Positions 17,936 to 26,811 are shown, counted from the first letter of the stretch. The stretch: DNA of 64,000 nucleotides from Cohaesibacter celericrescens (GCF_002866925.1 NZ_PKUQ01000022.1:228402-292401), one strand, 5' to 3'. Translations and numbers: made by a program. Notes: a model not told the origin generated them from the sequence alone.

Positions 17936-17967
17936 GTGCATTCCAGCGCCTGTCAGTGCATTCCAGC
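17936..17967 (+). promoter_or_regulatory. Direct repeat, probable LytTR-regulator binding site
   Basis: GTGCATTCCAGC occurs at 17936-17947 and 17956-17967, exactly 20 bp apart. Paired 9-10-bp words about 20-21 bp apart are the hallmark of LytTR-domain sites, and the word resembles the YpdB site GGCATTTCAT. It lies 120-152 bp upstream of the CstA-family gene and downstream of the regulator pair. Confidence 0.75.
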
Positions 17968-18087
17968 CTCCCAAAGTGATCTTCCAAACACAATTCTTTG
18001 CTCCGTTAATAAGTGTTAACTAGATTGCCGCCATCGCAAAAGACATGTGGCTCCTTTCCGGGCCACCCCGCTGAAGGAGGATGCGGT

Positions 18088-19518
18088 ATGATTTATTTTC
18101 TATCTTGCGTCGGGTTGCTCATACTCGGCTATTTTACCTACGGTGTTTTCGTAGAGAAAATCTTCGGTATTGAGCCTGAAAGAAAAACACCCTGTTGGAC
18201 CAAAGAAGACGGCGTTGACTATATTAACATGCCAACCTGGAAGGTCTTTTTCATTCAACTGCTCGACATTGCCGGTCTTGGGCCGATTTTTGGTCCTATT
18301 CTGGGGGCGCTCTATGGTCCACAAGCTCTGCTGTGGATTGTGATCGGTAGTATTTTCGCCGGTGGTGTCCATGACTATTTCTCAGGCATGCTTTCCCTGC
18401 GCAGTGGCGGCAAGTCTATTCCGGAAGTGGTTGGAGACGAGATGGGCATGGCTGCACGCCAGACCTTGCGGGTATTCTCCGTCGTGCTTTTGTTGCTGGT
18501 GGGTGTCGTCTTCATTCTCGGCCCAGCCAAGCTGCTCGGCTCACTGACAGGCTTCAACGTATCGCTGCTGGTTGGTCTGATTTTCGTTTACTATTTCATC
18601 GCGACCGTGCTGCCAATCGACAAAATCATTGGCCGTCTGTATCCCATCTTCGGTGCCTTGTTAATGTTTATGACCATCGGCATCACCTTCGGCCTGATCT
18701 ATCATGGCTATGAATTCTTGCCCAACATGGACTTTGCCGTCAATGTGCATCCCGGTGACCTACCCATCTGGCCCCTGCTCTTCATCACTCTAAGCTGTGG
18801 TGCATTGAGTGGGTTCCACTCGACCCAGTCTCCGCTAATGGCCCGTTGTATGCGCAACGAGAAAAACGGTCGCCCGGTCTTTTACGGCGCCATGATTGCC
18901 GAAGGCATTATTGCGCTCGTATGGGCCACCGCTGGTATGTCCTTCTATGAAACACCAGAAGCCATGAATGCTGTTATTGCTGCCAGCTCTCCTGCCGGTG
19001 TTGTCAATGAAGTGTCAAATGCTCTGCTCGGGCCTCTTGGTGGCTTCCTTGCCATTATGGGCGTGATTGTTTTGCCTATCACCAGTGGCGATACAGCTTT
19101 CCGGTCCACCCGCCTAATCCTTGCCGAAGCCTTCAATGTGGATCAGACGAAAATCGTTAAACGCTTAATGATCGCTCTGCCACTGTTTGGAGTTGCCTAT
19201 TTTATCACTTTGGTCGACTTCAATGTGATCTGGCGCTATTTTGGTTGGTCCAATCAGATGCTTTCCATGCTCATGCTTTGGAGCGCGGCTATCTGGCTGG
19301 CACGTAAAGGAAAACTACACTGGATCGCGACCATCCCCGCCGTCTTCATGACAGGTGTGGATGCAGCCTTCATCCTGCAAGCCAAAATCGGGCTGGGTTT
19401 GCCTGCAACAATGTCCAACATTGCCAGTGTGGTCATAGCTGTGGCATCTTTGGTCGCCTTCCTTATGCTGGTGCGCCCTGTCGCTGAAACCAGCAAAGAT
19501 CCGGCACCTGCGGAATAA
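18088..19518 (+). CDS. CstA-family transporter (pyruvate/peptide uptake)
   Basis: 476 aa with about 12-14 hydrophobic segments. CstA-family marks include IAGLGPIFGPILGALYGPQ near residues 53-71, VHDYFSGMLSLRSGGKSIPE near 93-112, SGFHSTQSPLMARC near 238-251 and TSGDTAFRSTRLI near 332-344. It is shorter than E. coli CstA/BtsT (about 700 aa), as in many proteobacterial homologues. The ATG at 18088 follows AAGGAGG. The LytS/LytTR genes upstream and the direct repeat in its leader suggest it is induced by the substrate the kinase senses, perhaps pyruvate. Confidence 0.9.
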   Translation: MIYFLSCVGLLILGYFTYGVFVEKIFGIEPERKTPCWTKEDGVDYINMPTWKVFFIQLLDIAGLGPIFGPILGALYGPQALLWIVIGSIFAGGVHDYFSGMLSLRSGGKSIPEVVGDEMGMAARQTLRVFSVVLLLLVGVVFILGPAKLLGSLTGFNVSLLVGLIFVYYFIATVLPIDKIIGRLYPIFGALLMFMTIGITFGLIYHGYEFLPNMDFAVNVHPGDLPIWPLLFITLSCGALSGFHSTQSPLMARCMRNEKNGRPVFYGAMIAEGIIALVWATAGMSFYETPEAMNAVIAASSPAGVVNEVSNALLGPLGGFLAIMGVIVLPITSGDTAFRSTRLILAEAFNVDQTKIVKRLMIALPLFGVAYFITLVDFNVIWRYFGWSNQMLSMLMLWSAAIWLARKGKLHWIATIPAVFMTGVDAAFILQAKIGLGLPATMSNIASVVIAVASLVAFLMLVRPVAETSKDPAPAE

Positions 19519-19551
19519 GAGACCACGTTAAAGAGCTTTTATCACCGACAA

Positions 19552-19586
19552 AAGACCGCGCAGAAGCAATCCTGCGCGGTCTTGTT
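19552..19586 (+). terminator. Rho-independent terminator after the CstA-family gene
   Basis: Perfect 12-bp stem AAGACCGCGCAG / CTGCGCGGTCTT (19552-19563 and 19572-19583) with an 8-nt loop, followed by GTT. It lies between convergent genes and may work in both directions, since A-rich sequence precedes it. Confidence 0.8.
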
Positions 19587-19626
19587 ATGCCTCAACCGAT
19601 ACAGTGAGGGGACAATCAATTTGGTT

Positions 19627-20310
19627 TCAGTCCCCGAACGCATAACCGATGCCATAGATAGACCTTATAAGATCCATCCCCGGGGCGATGGCCTTGACCT
19701 TTATGCGGATGTTTTTGATGTGACTATCAATGGTGCGATCCACCATATCCAAATTGTCGGAGAAGACCAAATCAAGCAACTGAGCACGTGAATAAACCCT
19801 ACCAGGGTGATTTGAGAGAATTCTGAGGAGTTGGAATTCCCGTCGTGTAAGATCCAGCGCATGGCCTTCAAGACAAGCGGTCCATTTGTCTTCATCAAAT
19901 GTCAAACCATGCTGGGGGAGCGATTGCTCCAGAGACCGAACTTTCGTTCGGCGCAAAACAGCCTTAACACGCGCCACCAATTCACGAGGTGAAAAGGGCT
20001 TACATAGATAGTCATCGGCTCCCAGCTCCAACCCCAAAAGACGATCAATCTCCTCGAGCTTGGCGGTTTCCATGATAATTGGAACATCAGACTGATCTCG
20101 CACTTCCCGAGCGATAGCCAACCCATCCTTGCCCGGTAGCATCAAATCCAGCACAACGAGGTCCGGTGAAAGTTCCAGAATTGTTTCCACGGCATGACTG
20201 CCCTCATGCAACATCGTAACAGCAAAGCCGGAATGCTCAAGATACTCTTTAATCAGATCCGCAAGGACCACCTCGTCTTCGACAATAAGGATGTGATCCG
20301 CCTGTGTCAT
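19627..20310 (-). CDS. OmpR-family response regulator
   Basis: 227 aa. The receiver (1-118) has EDE at 11-13, phospho-acceptor Asp55 in LVVLDLMLPGKDG and Lys in DYLCKPFSPREL. The winged-helix Trans_reg_C domain (about 130-225) has LTRREFQLLRILSNHPGRVY and VDRTIDSHIKNIRIKV. Its start overlaps the end of the kinase gene by 4 bp... that is, kinase first, regulator second in a leftward operon. It faces the lipoprotein/flavoprotein genes across the kinase gene; the 11-bp repeats at 23062-23094 fit the DNA-binding habit of this family. Confidence 0.95.
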   Translation of the reverse strand: MTQADHILIVEDEVVLADLIKEYLEHSGFAVTMLHEGSHAVETILELSPDLVVLDLMLPGKDGLAIAREVRDQSDVPIIMETAKLEEIDRLLGLELGADDYLCKPFSPRELVARVKAVLRRTKVRSLEQSLPQHGLTFDEDKWTACLEGHALDLTRREFQLLRILSNHPGRVYSRAQLLDLVFSDNLDMVDRTIDSHIKNIRIKVKAIAPGMDLIRSIYGIGYAFGD

Positions 20311-21827
20311 TTTGTTGTATTCCTTGGCAAAGTAAGTGTGATGCGCAGTCCACCCAAAGGTGACGGGGACGCTTCAATCGTACCACCATGAACCTTGATA
20401 ATCGCTCTGCAGATAGAAAGTCCAAGACCAGATCCACCCGATTGGCGCGCTCGCGATCTATCCGTACGATAGAAACGATCAAATAAATGCGGCAAATCAT
20501 TAGGTTCCGGACAAGGGGCACTATCCTCGACCGTCGCGATGATCCGATCTTCCTCACGGTAGGCGCTCACTTTGATTTCACCGGGGCTGTTCGTATAGCG
20601 CAAGGCGTTCTCAATCAGATTATCGACGACCTGATGCAAACGTTGGTGGTCACAGAGGATAGGCAAGCAATCCACAGCTGTGAAGGACAAAGATAAACCT
20701 TTGCTCTCAGCCCGCAGTCGCTGACTGTCGACAACAGATTCTATGATATCTCCCAGATCATCAGGATACATCATTTCAGATCGCTGTCCCTCTTGAGTGA
20801 TAGACAATATCTTAATATCATTGACTAAGCGTGAGAGACGCAAGATGGCAGCATGCATCTCGGCGTATGATTTCTCGTCAGGACTACGGATACCATCCTG
20901 AAACGCCTCGATTTCGGCTCGGAGAATGGCAATTGGGGTTTGCAACTCATGAGAGGTATCAGAAATCCATTGCCGCTCGGTCCGGCGACTGGCATCCAGG
21001 CTCTCTGCAAGGGCATTGTAGTGATTGACCAGCTCTCCCAGCTCATCGGAACGATCATTGACGATGTGGTGGCTATAATCCCCCGCAGACAGGATCTCCG
21101 CCCCATCAGCAACGCGTCGGATTGGCAACAGCAGGCGTTTGGCTAAAACAAATGCAATAAAAACAGAGACCAGAAGCGCAATTAGCGCCGACAGGGCCAA
21201 GGATTTATATTGTCCGAACAGATAGAAACGATCCGTAGGCCCGCGCGCGCCCTCCGGTTCACTGAGGCCGAGGTAACCAATGATCTCAGCATTTTGGTTT
21301 TGAACGCGCTTGCGAATTGTGCGTGTCTCAAAAAGGGAAGAACGCCGAGATGAGCCGACGACCCGTTTTCCATTAGCATCCAGTAAAACAAGGCGTTCAA
21401 ACAAGATCATTGGCAAAGGGTCAGGAGGGGGTGGGAGACGCAGGGTTTGATCGGCCGTAACCAGTTCTCCTTGCGGAGAATGCGGCACTATCTGGCTACG
21501 GGGCGAAGATTGGGGGATCTCCGATCTATCTGCATCTCCCGATTTGACCTCACGATCGAGGTCTTCTGTCAGCTCCAAATGGGACAATACGAGGTTTTGC
21601 CATTCGGTTTCTGCGGCTTGAAGCTCAGGCCAGCCAGGTTGATCCGGATCGTAGCTATTGGACAGAGCCAGTTCCAGACTATCCAGACGCTGCAACTCTC
21701 CTCTAAGCAGGTATTTGGAGAAACCATCCTGCATTGCGTAACTAATCAGGGTCGCCATTGTGATAATCACAATAACCACCGTGAATAAGATGGCGACAAG
21801 GATTTGCCCAGCCAGCGAGTGCTTCAT
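20307..21827 (-). CDS. Sensor histidine kinase (BaeS/EnvZ-like architecture)
   Basis: 506 aa. A first membrane helix near residues 8-28, a periplasmic domain of about 170 residues, a second helix (ALSALIALLVSVFIAFVLA) near 210-230, HAMP to about 285, HisKA with SDTSHELQTPIAILRAEIEA, and HATPase_c with NLIENALRYT and GSGLGLSICRAI. The ATG at 21827 gives better spacing from AGGA than the one at 21836. The periplasmic loop suggests it senses an envelope signal. It is divergent from the lectin-fold lipoprotein gene, 298 bp away, which suggests it controls the redox genes on its right. Confidence 0.93.
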   Translation of the reverse strand: MKHSLAGQILVAILFTVVIVIITMATLISYAMQDGFSKYLLRGELQRLDSLELALSNSYDPDQPGWPELQAAETEWQNLVLSHLELTEDLDREVKSGDADRSEIPQSSPRSQIVPHSPQGELVTADQTLRLPPPPDPLPMILFERLVLLDANGKRVVGSSRRSSLFETRTIRKRVQNQNAEIIGYLGLSEPEGARGPTDRFYLFGQYKSLALSALIALLVSVFIAFVLAKRLLLPIRRVADGAEILSAGDYSHHIVNDRSDELGELVNHYNALAESLDASRRTERQWISDTSHELQTPIAILRAEIEAFQDGIRSPDEKSYAEMHAAILRLSRLVNDIKILSITQEGQRSEMMYPDDLGDIIESVVDSQRLRAESKGLSLSFTAVDCLPILCDHQRLHQVVDNLIENALRYTNSPGEIKVSAYREEDRIIATVEDSAPCPEPNDLPHLFDRFYRTDRSRARQSGGSGLGLSICRAIIKVHGGTIEASPSPLGGLRITLTLPRNTTK

Positions 21828-22125
21828 ATTCAACATGTCCTATTCAGTGATCGGCAATTGTGCAGTGATTATGAAGTTATTTGAGGTGAATTCAGACAAA
21901 CAAGCGCCTCGAGATACAAATCCATATCTCGAACACTGTCCATAACTACATGACTCTTATAAATAATTACAACTTTTACGCAGATAAAACCTTTAATAGG
22001 GGCTGCCCTTTTTTTACCTTTATTTCTACTCATTGGCTGCATTTTTCCCCAGTCTATTGCTGTCAAATCAAGGGGCCAACATCGCTTGATCCATCACTCA
22101 GTAATAGAAACGAAAAGGGCAAAAT

Positions 22126-23025
22126 ATGTTGCACAAGGTTTCACGTCTGACGAACACCCTATTCAGCGGTGTCTTACTACTGGTCCTGCCTGCGTGTGGA
22201 CAGACCGGCGGCCAAGATGGCCCTAAGGGAAGACCAATGGGCGACCCGCCCCAACAAGGTTCACAACGTCCAGACGGTGCTGGTCAAGCAAAAGAAATCC
22301 AAGTCGGAAACCTGACCTTTAAAGCCAGCAAGCAAGTGTTTGACGGTTTTAACGCCCTTCCTGATGCTCTGACCTATACCCGCCTCCCCATCAAGGCCTT
22401 TACCCGCCCTGAAGGCGGCACTCACTATTATGAAACCGTATTGATGACGTCTCGTAATATTAGCTGGTTACAGGCCGCTGTGCTGGCTCAATCTGAAGGC
22501 GGTTATCTTGCTTCCGTCACCAGCGCGCGCGAGAATGCTTTCATTTACAAGCAAGTAAATTCTGCCAAATTTTTCTGGGAACTCCCAGACGGTCTGACAA
22601 ACGCATCCCCACTTATCGGTCCATTCCTAGGCGGTATCAAACAAGGCCAAAGCGAAGATGTGAACTCAGGATGGAGTTGGGTCAGTGGCGAACGATGGTC
22701 CTTTGATAATTGGGCCGCCAACTGGATCCAAACCGAGGACAAGCAGGATAAGACAGACTCCTCCCGCCAGACCAGCAGTAGCCAAAATGGAAGGCAAGGG
22801 CCCGGAAGACAAGGTGGCAAAGGCGGGAGAGGCCCCAGCCGCGATGGTCAAGACCAGAGACAATCCCCTTCGGAAAGCACCAGTTATGTCGCAATGTCCT
22901 TTGCTGGCCTGAACAAACCGTCATCCCAATGGGGTGCATTGGTCTCGGGGCGAGGCAGCAGCATCCGGGCTCCTATCGCTTATAGTCGTGCCTTCATCAT
23001 CGAATATGACAAAAAGCCTAAATAG
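22126..23025 (+). CDS. Lipoprotein with a C-type-lectin-like domain
   Basis: 299 aa. The signal peptide ends in the lipobox LLVLPAC (Cys near residue 25). A Gly/Pro/Gln-rich linker follows to about residue 65. A lectin-like fold spans about 80-295: TWLQ-like helix SWLQAAVLAQSEGGYLASV, then SARENAFIYKQV, FLGGIKQG, GWSWVSGERWSFDNWAANW and a final AYSRAFIIEYD strand. A second low-complexity Gly/Arg/Gln-rich insert lies near 225-255. It should be anchored in the outer membrane or periplasmic face. It lies upstream of the Tat flavoprotein gene in the same direction. Its ligand is unknown. Confidence 0.82.
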   Translation: MLHKVSRLTNTLFSGVLLLVLPACGQTGGQDGPKGRPMGDPPQQGSQRPDGAGQAKEIQVGNLTFKASKQVFDGFNALPDALTYTRLPIKAFTRPEGGTHYYETVLMTSRNISWLQAAVLAQSEGGYLASVTSARENAFIYKQVNSAKFFWELPDGLTNASPLIGPFLGGIKQGQSEDVNSGWSWVSGERWSFDNWAANWIQTEDKQDKTDSSRQTSSSQNGRQGPGRQGGKGGRGPSRDGQDQRQSPSESTSYVAMSFAGLNKPSSQWGALVSGRGSSIRAPIAYSRAFIIEYDKKPK

Positions 23026-23215
23026 TTACTTTTTCTGCGAAGGGTACCAAAACTCGATGACTGCATATTTGATGCACATTGTTGGCATATTTCATGTTGG
23101 CATGATGCAAAAAGAGCTACTTTTTCTGGATAGGAATGCCATTGGGTTTCCATGCCCAACAAACCTTCAACTTGTATATGCACCAGCCAAATAGTTGAGC
23201 CTAATAGGTGTTTTA
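23026..23215 (+). promoter_or_regulatory. Promoter region of the flavoprotein operon
   Basis: This 190-bp gap holds the 11-bp repeats at 23062-23094 and a second repeated word, TACTTTTTCTG, at 23027-23037 and 23118-23128. It suggests a separate promoter for the flavoprotein genes rather than simple read-through from the lipoprotein gene. Confidence 0.5.
23062..23094 (+). promoter_or_regulatory. Three tandem 11-bp direct repeats, probable OmpR-family site
   Basis: TGCATATTTGA, TGCACATTGTT and GGCATATTTCA follow each other without a gap; the GCAYATT core recurs at 23063, 23074 and 23085, a strict 11-bp period. OmpR/PhoB-type regulators bind such repeats. An OmpR-type regulator is encoded at 19627-20310. 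Confidence 0.6.
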
Positions 23216-25105
23216 ATGACCAACAAAGACCAAAAGAAACCGGGCCGCACGCCTTTCTCGGCTATGTCTCGGCGCGATCTGCTGACACTGGGTGCCGTGA
23301 CAGCAACAGCCGTGGCGGCGCCCATGATCATACGCAACGGAACTGCCAAACCGATGGGACAGATCATCAAAGATAACTATGACACCGACATACTTGTCAT
23401 TGGCTCGGGGTTTGCCGGAGTGTTTGCTGCGGTTGAGGCCAGTACAAAGGGTCAACGGGTGTTGTTGCTGGACAAAGGTTCGGTTGGTTGGTCCGGCCTT
23501 TCTCCTTGGGCTTCAGACAGTCGCCCGTTTGACCCCACGATCTACGACCGTGACGAGTGGATGGAAAATCTCTCGACCAACTGTGAGTGGATCAATGATC
23601 GTGGCTGGCTTGATATCTTCATGGATGAGTCCATGAATATTTTCGAGACACTGGACAGTTGGGGTGTCCACAAATGCAAACCTTTCGAACGCTCCAAAGT
23701 CTTTTTGAACAAGTTGCAGCAGGCCGGTGTAGAAATCATCGAACGGGTGATGGTGACCAGTCTGTTGAAAGATGAAGCGGGCCGTGTCGGTGGTGCCGTT
23801 GGCTTCACATTTGATGACAGCAATGATGAGTGTAAATCAGTCATCGTTAAAGCCAAAGCGACCATTCTTTGCACCGGTGCAGGCGCTTACAAAAGCCCTG
23901 GGTTCCCCAATTGGGGGCAGACCTTTGATGGCGACGCCATGGCCTATATGGCGGGCGCCACAATCACGGGCAAGGAATTTCACGATACACACGGCACATT
24001 TTCCAACTACCCCGCCGCCGCCTATGAGAATTGGAGTTGGGCACAGGATGTGACTGGCGCTTTCATCATGGTGGGCGCTCCGGAAAAAGCTTCAGGTGGA
24101 TTGACAATTGACGAGGCATTGCAAGCAGCACAAAGTGGTGTGTCACGGGGTGGCCACGGGCCCGGCGGCGCTGGCGGACCACCTCCCGAGATGGAAGCAA
24201 TGAAGACGTCTGCCGAGAAAAACCAGTCCTATAAAGGCAAGGGCTTTCTGGCCCGCGAGGATCTTATCCTAGACTTTGGCGAACCACCATCAGGCCCACC
24301 GCCCAAGGGCCACATAAACAAAGGATATCATGTCGGAGGTGCCACATCCGGTATGGGTGTGCACAAAAGCGAAGGTGTGTTTAACGCCGACCTCAGCTGC
24401 CGGGCAGACGGTATCAAAGGCCTTTACGCCGCCGGTGATGCGTTAGGATCCATGCTGTGTGGTTCGTCCTATCCCGGCCGTGGATTTTCGTCTTACGGCT
24501 CTGCCATTCAGGGACGGATTGCCGCACAAACTGCCTGTGCAGACGTGGCAACCCTTGAAGAAGCAACCGTCACCGATGCCGAGATCGAAACCAAAGTTGC
24601 CCAGATGTGGAGCCCACGCGAAAGAGATAAAGGCTATTCTCCGAGCTGGGTCACTCAGGTGCTGCAAGGGGCTATGACGCCCTTTCACATCCTTTACATC
24701 AAAGAAGAACGGCGACTTGAAGGAGCCTTGTCCTCCATCGAGTATTTGCGCAAGCATGTTGTGCCCAATCTTGTGGCCTCAAACGGACATGAACTGCGGA
24801 TGGCCCATGAAACCGCCAGCATGCTGCTCAATGCAGAAATGAAACTGCGGGCAAGCCTTTATCGTACGGAGAGTCGGGGCACACATTTTCGCGAAGATTA
24901 CCCTGCCCGCAACGATGCAGACTGGCATTGTTGGGTGCTGTTACAGCAAGGCGCTGACGGCGCTATGCAGTTAGCCAAACATATGCTGCCTGAAGAATGG
25001 CGGCCTGACGCCACGGCCAGCTACCGCGAAAATTATCCCCGCGCCTATCCCGGTGAGGAAGCGTTCCTTGCCGCGCAGGGCATAGATGTAGCCAGCCAGA
25101 GCTGA
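23216..25105 (+). CDS. Tat-exported FAD-dependent oxidoreductase (fumarate-reductase flavoprotein family)
   Basis: 629 aa. A Tat signal near the N-terminus reads SRRDLLTLGAVTATAVAA (twin Arg at 19-20). The FAD domain starts TDILVIGSGFAGVFAAVEA near residue 51, with a C-terminal FAD motif GLYAAGDALGSMLCGSSYPG near 402-421. A capping domain and a C-terminal helical region with ESRGTHFREDYPARND resemble SdhA/FrdA and AprA. A Gly/Pro-rich insert lies near 300-330. The ATG at 23216 is chosen over a TTG at 23195. A ferredoxin gene follows after 16 bp and a membrane oxidoreductase gene after that, so it probably reduces or oxidises a small substrate in the periplasm. The substrate is unknown. Confidence 0.88.
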   Translation: MTNKDQKKPGRTPFSAMSRRDLLTLGAVTATAVAAPMIIRNGTAKPMGQIIKDNYDTDILVIGSGFAGVFAAVEASTKGQRVLLLDKGSVGWSGLSPWASDSRPFDPTIYDRDEWMENLSTNCEWINDRGWLDIFMDESMNIFETLDSWGVHKCKPFERSKVFLNKLQQAGVEIIERVMVTSLLKDEAGRVGGAVGFTFDDSNDECKSVIVKAKATILCTGAGAYKSPGFPNWGQTFDGDAMAYMAGATITGKEFHDTHGTFSNYPAAAYENWSWAQDVTGAFIMVGAPEKASGGLTIDEALQAAQSGVSRGGHGPGGAGGPPPEMEAMKTSAEKNQSYKGKGFLAREDLILDFGEPPSGPPPKGHINKGYHVGGATSGMGVHKSEGVFNADLSCRADGIKGLYAAGDALGSMLCGSSYPGRGFSSYGSAIQGRIAAQTACADVATLEEATVTDAEIETKVAQMWSPRERDKGYSPSWVTQVLQGAMTPFHILYIKEERRLEGALSSIEYLRKHVVPNLVASNGHELRMAHETASMLLNAEMKLRASLYRTESRGTHFREDYPARNDADWHCWVLLQQGADGAMQLAKHMLPEEWRPDATASYRENYPRAYPGEEAFLAAQGIDVASQS

Positions 25106-25121
25106 ACAGGAGAAGCACCAA

Positions 25122-25337
25122 ATGGCTATTGAACAAATACATGGCTGCACCGGTTGCGGCAATTGTGTAAGGGCCTGCCCGACTGACGTGATCCGCATGG
25201 ACCCTGACACGGGACTTGCCGTCATCACCTATCAGGATAATTGCCAGATTTGTCACCTGTGCCGCCTCAGCTGCCCGGTAGACGCCATAACTCTGACCCC
25301 GGACAAGGCCATATCCCCTATGGTTTCTTGGGCCTGA
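25122..25337 (+). CDS. 2[4Fe-4S] ferredoxin
   Basis: 71 aa. Two complete cluster motifs are seen: Cys9, 12, 15, 19 in CTGCGNCVRACP and Cys41, 44, 47, 51 in CQICHLCRLSCP. It resembles AprB/FrdB-like small electron carriers. No signal peptide is present, although the flavoprotein next to it has a Tat signal; co-export as a folded complex would explain this. The ATG follows AGGAG. It likely passes electrons between the membrane oxidoreductase and the flavoprotein. Confidence 0.93.
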   Translation: MAIEQIHGCTGCGNCVRACPTDVIRMDPDTGLAVITYQDNCQICHLCRLSCPVDAITLTPDKAISPMVSWA

Positions 25338-25354
25338 CTGAGAGGGACTAGACC

Positions 25355-26731
25355 ATGACAGACCTGAGCATACGGCCTCCTAAAGCAGCCTCCCCCGCTG
25401 GGGCTATGCCTTTTTCGCGTCTCCTTCTTTATTGCGCTATGTTGATTTTTGTGCCGGTGCTATTAGCCCTCTCGCAAGGGCTGACAATCAACAACCTGTT
25501 TGCCCTGCTGGTTTCCGTGCTGAGCATTGGCGGATTGGCGGCCATGCTGCTACAATTTGCCCTTGCTGGACGCATCCCGCGTTTCACTCGCTGGGCAGGC
25601 ATCGACAATGCCATGCGTTTGCATCGCAAGACGGGCGAAATTTTGGCGTTGTTTTTCTTACTCCATCCGTTCTTGTTGGTTCTGCCAAGATTCTTTGTGG
25701 CGCCACAGTTGGCTCTAAGTGATCTATGGACCACCTTCACAGCGACAGAGACCGCAACCGGCTTTTATGCCATGAGCATAATGGTGGTGTTGGTGCTGGC
25801 CTCCATATTCAGAGACAGATTGCCGATGAGCTATGAAGCTTGGCGCGTCTCTCACGGTCTGGGGTTTGCTGTTGTCATGATTTTGGCAACAGACCACGCC
25901 ATCACCAATGGTCGCCATGGCGTCTACAACAACTGGTTCGATGCCATGTGGGTCATTTTATGTGCGCTTGCAGTCGCTTCTATTCTCGACGCGTATCTGC
26001 TGCGTCCATGGCGGCTAAAGAAACGTCCCTTTAAAGTGGTTTCAGTCAATCAAGCTAGTGACCGAGACAGGATTCTGACCATCGAGAAAGATGGAGATTT
26101 CGACTTTGACTTCAAGGCAGGCCAGTTCCTTTGGATCAACACCAGCGGCCATGTCGGCAACCGAACAGATCATCCCTTCTCGATTGCCTCGACACCTCAA
26201 AATATGCCGCGCCTGTCCTTTGTCATCCGTAATTTGGGCGACTATACCTCAGGGCTCGATAAACTCGAACCGGGACAGACGGTGTATCTTGACGGACCTC
26301 ACGGGGACTTCACCCTTGATGCTGCTAAAGGCAATTCGATTGTGTTGATTGCCGGTGGTGCTGGCATTGGGCCAATCCTTGGGCTGTTGCGCCAACTCAA
26401 CGCGAACAAAGATCCAAGATCCATTCACCTTTATTACGGTAGCCGCACAGAGAAGGATGTGGTCGCTTGGGACGAGATAGAACAGATAATTGCAACAATG
26501 GAGAATTTCAAAGCAACAAAGATTCTCGAAATCACCAACGAAGAAGAGGCGGTTGCAGAAAAAGGCTACATTAATCAGGCGCTTCTAAGCCGCACATTGG
26601 ACAAGGACCAGATTAATGACGCCAGCTTTTATGTGTGCGGTCCTCCGGTGATGTTGGAAGCCGTGGTGCATGATATCAAAAAACTCGGGGTTCCCTCCTC
26701 CCGCGTCATTTTTGAACATCTCACTTTTTGA
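25355..26731 (+). CDS. Ferric-reductase-like membrane oxidoreductase with FAD/NAD(P) domains
   Basis: 458 aa. The N-terminal half (about 20-220) has six or so transmembrane segments of the ferric-reductase-like type with His residues suited to b hemes (AMRLHRKTGEILALFFLLHP and WRVSHGLGFAVVMILATDHA). The C-terminal half is a ferredoxin-NADP reductase module: FAD motif RTDHPFSIAS near 272 and NAD motif IAGGAGIGPILGLLRQL near 335, ending FYVCGPPVMLEAV and a terminal EHLTF. It should take electrons from cytoplasmic NAD(P)H across the membrane. As third gene of the operon it is the likely electron source for the ferredoxin and the Tat flavoprotein. Confidence 0.9.
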   Translation: MTDLSIRPPKAASPAGAMPFSRLLLYCAMLIFVPVLLALSQGLTINNLFALLVSVLSIGGLAAMLLQFALAGRIPRFTRWAGIDNAMRLHRKTGEILALFFLLHPFLLVLPRFFVAPQLALSDLWTTFTATETATGFYAMSIMVVLVLASIFRDRLPMSYEAWRVSHGLGFAVVMILATDHAITNGRHGVYNNWFDAMWVILCALAVASILDAYLLRPWRLKKRPFKVVSVNQASDRDRILTIEKDGDFDFDFKAGQFLWINTSGHVGNRTDHPFSIASTPQNMPRLSFVIRNLGDYTSGLDKLEPGQTVYLDGPHGDFTLDAAKGNSIVLIAGGAGIGPILGLLRQLNANKDPRSIHLYYGSRTEKDVVAWDEIEQIIATMENFKATKILEITNEEEAVAEKGYINQALLSRTLDKDQINDASFYVCGPPVMLEAVVHDIKKLGVPSSRVIFEHLTF

Positions 26732-26779
26732 GTGAAGCGCAAAATTTGAGACTATTCTCAAGAGAAGCATACAGATCAA

Positions 26780-26811
26780 ACTACCACGGCCTGATTTCAA
26801 ACCTTGGTAGT
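26780..26811. terminator. Weak hairpin between convergent genes
   Basis: ACTACCACGG and CCTTGGTAGT (26780-26789 and 26802-26811) pair over 10 bp with one mismatch. There is no clear U-run on either side, so a terminator role is only possible. Confidence 0.3.
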
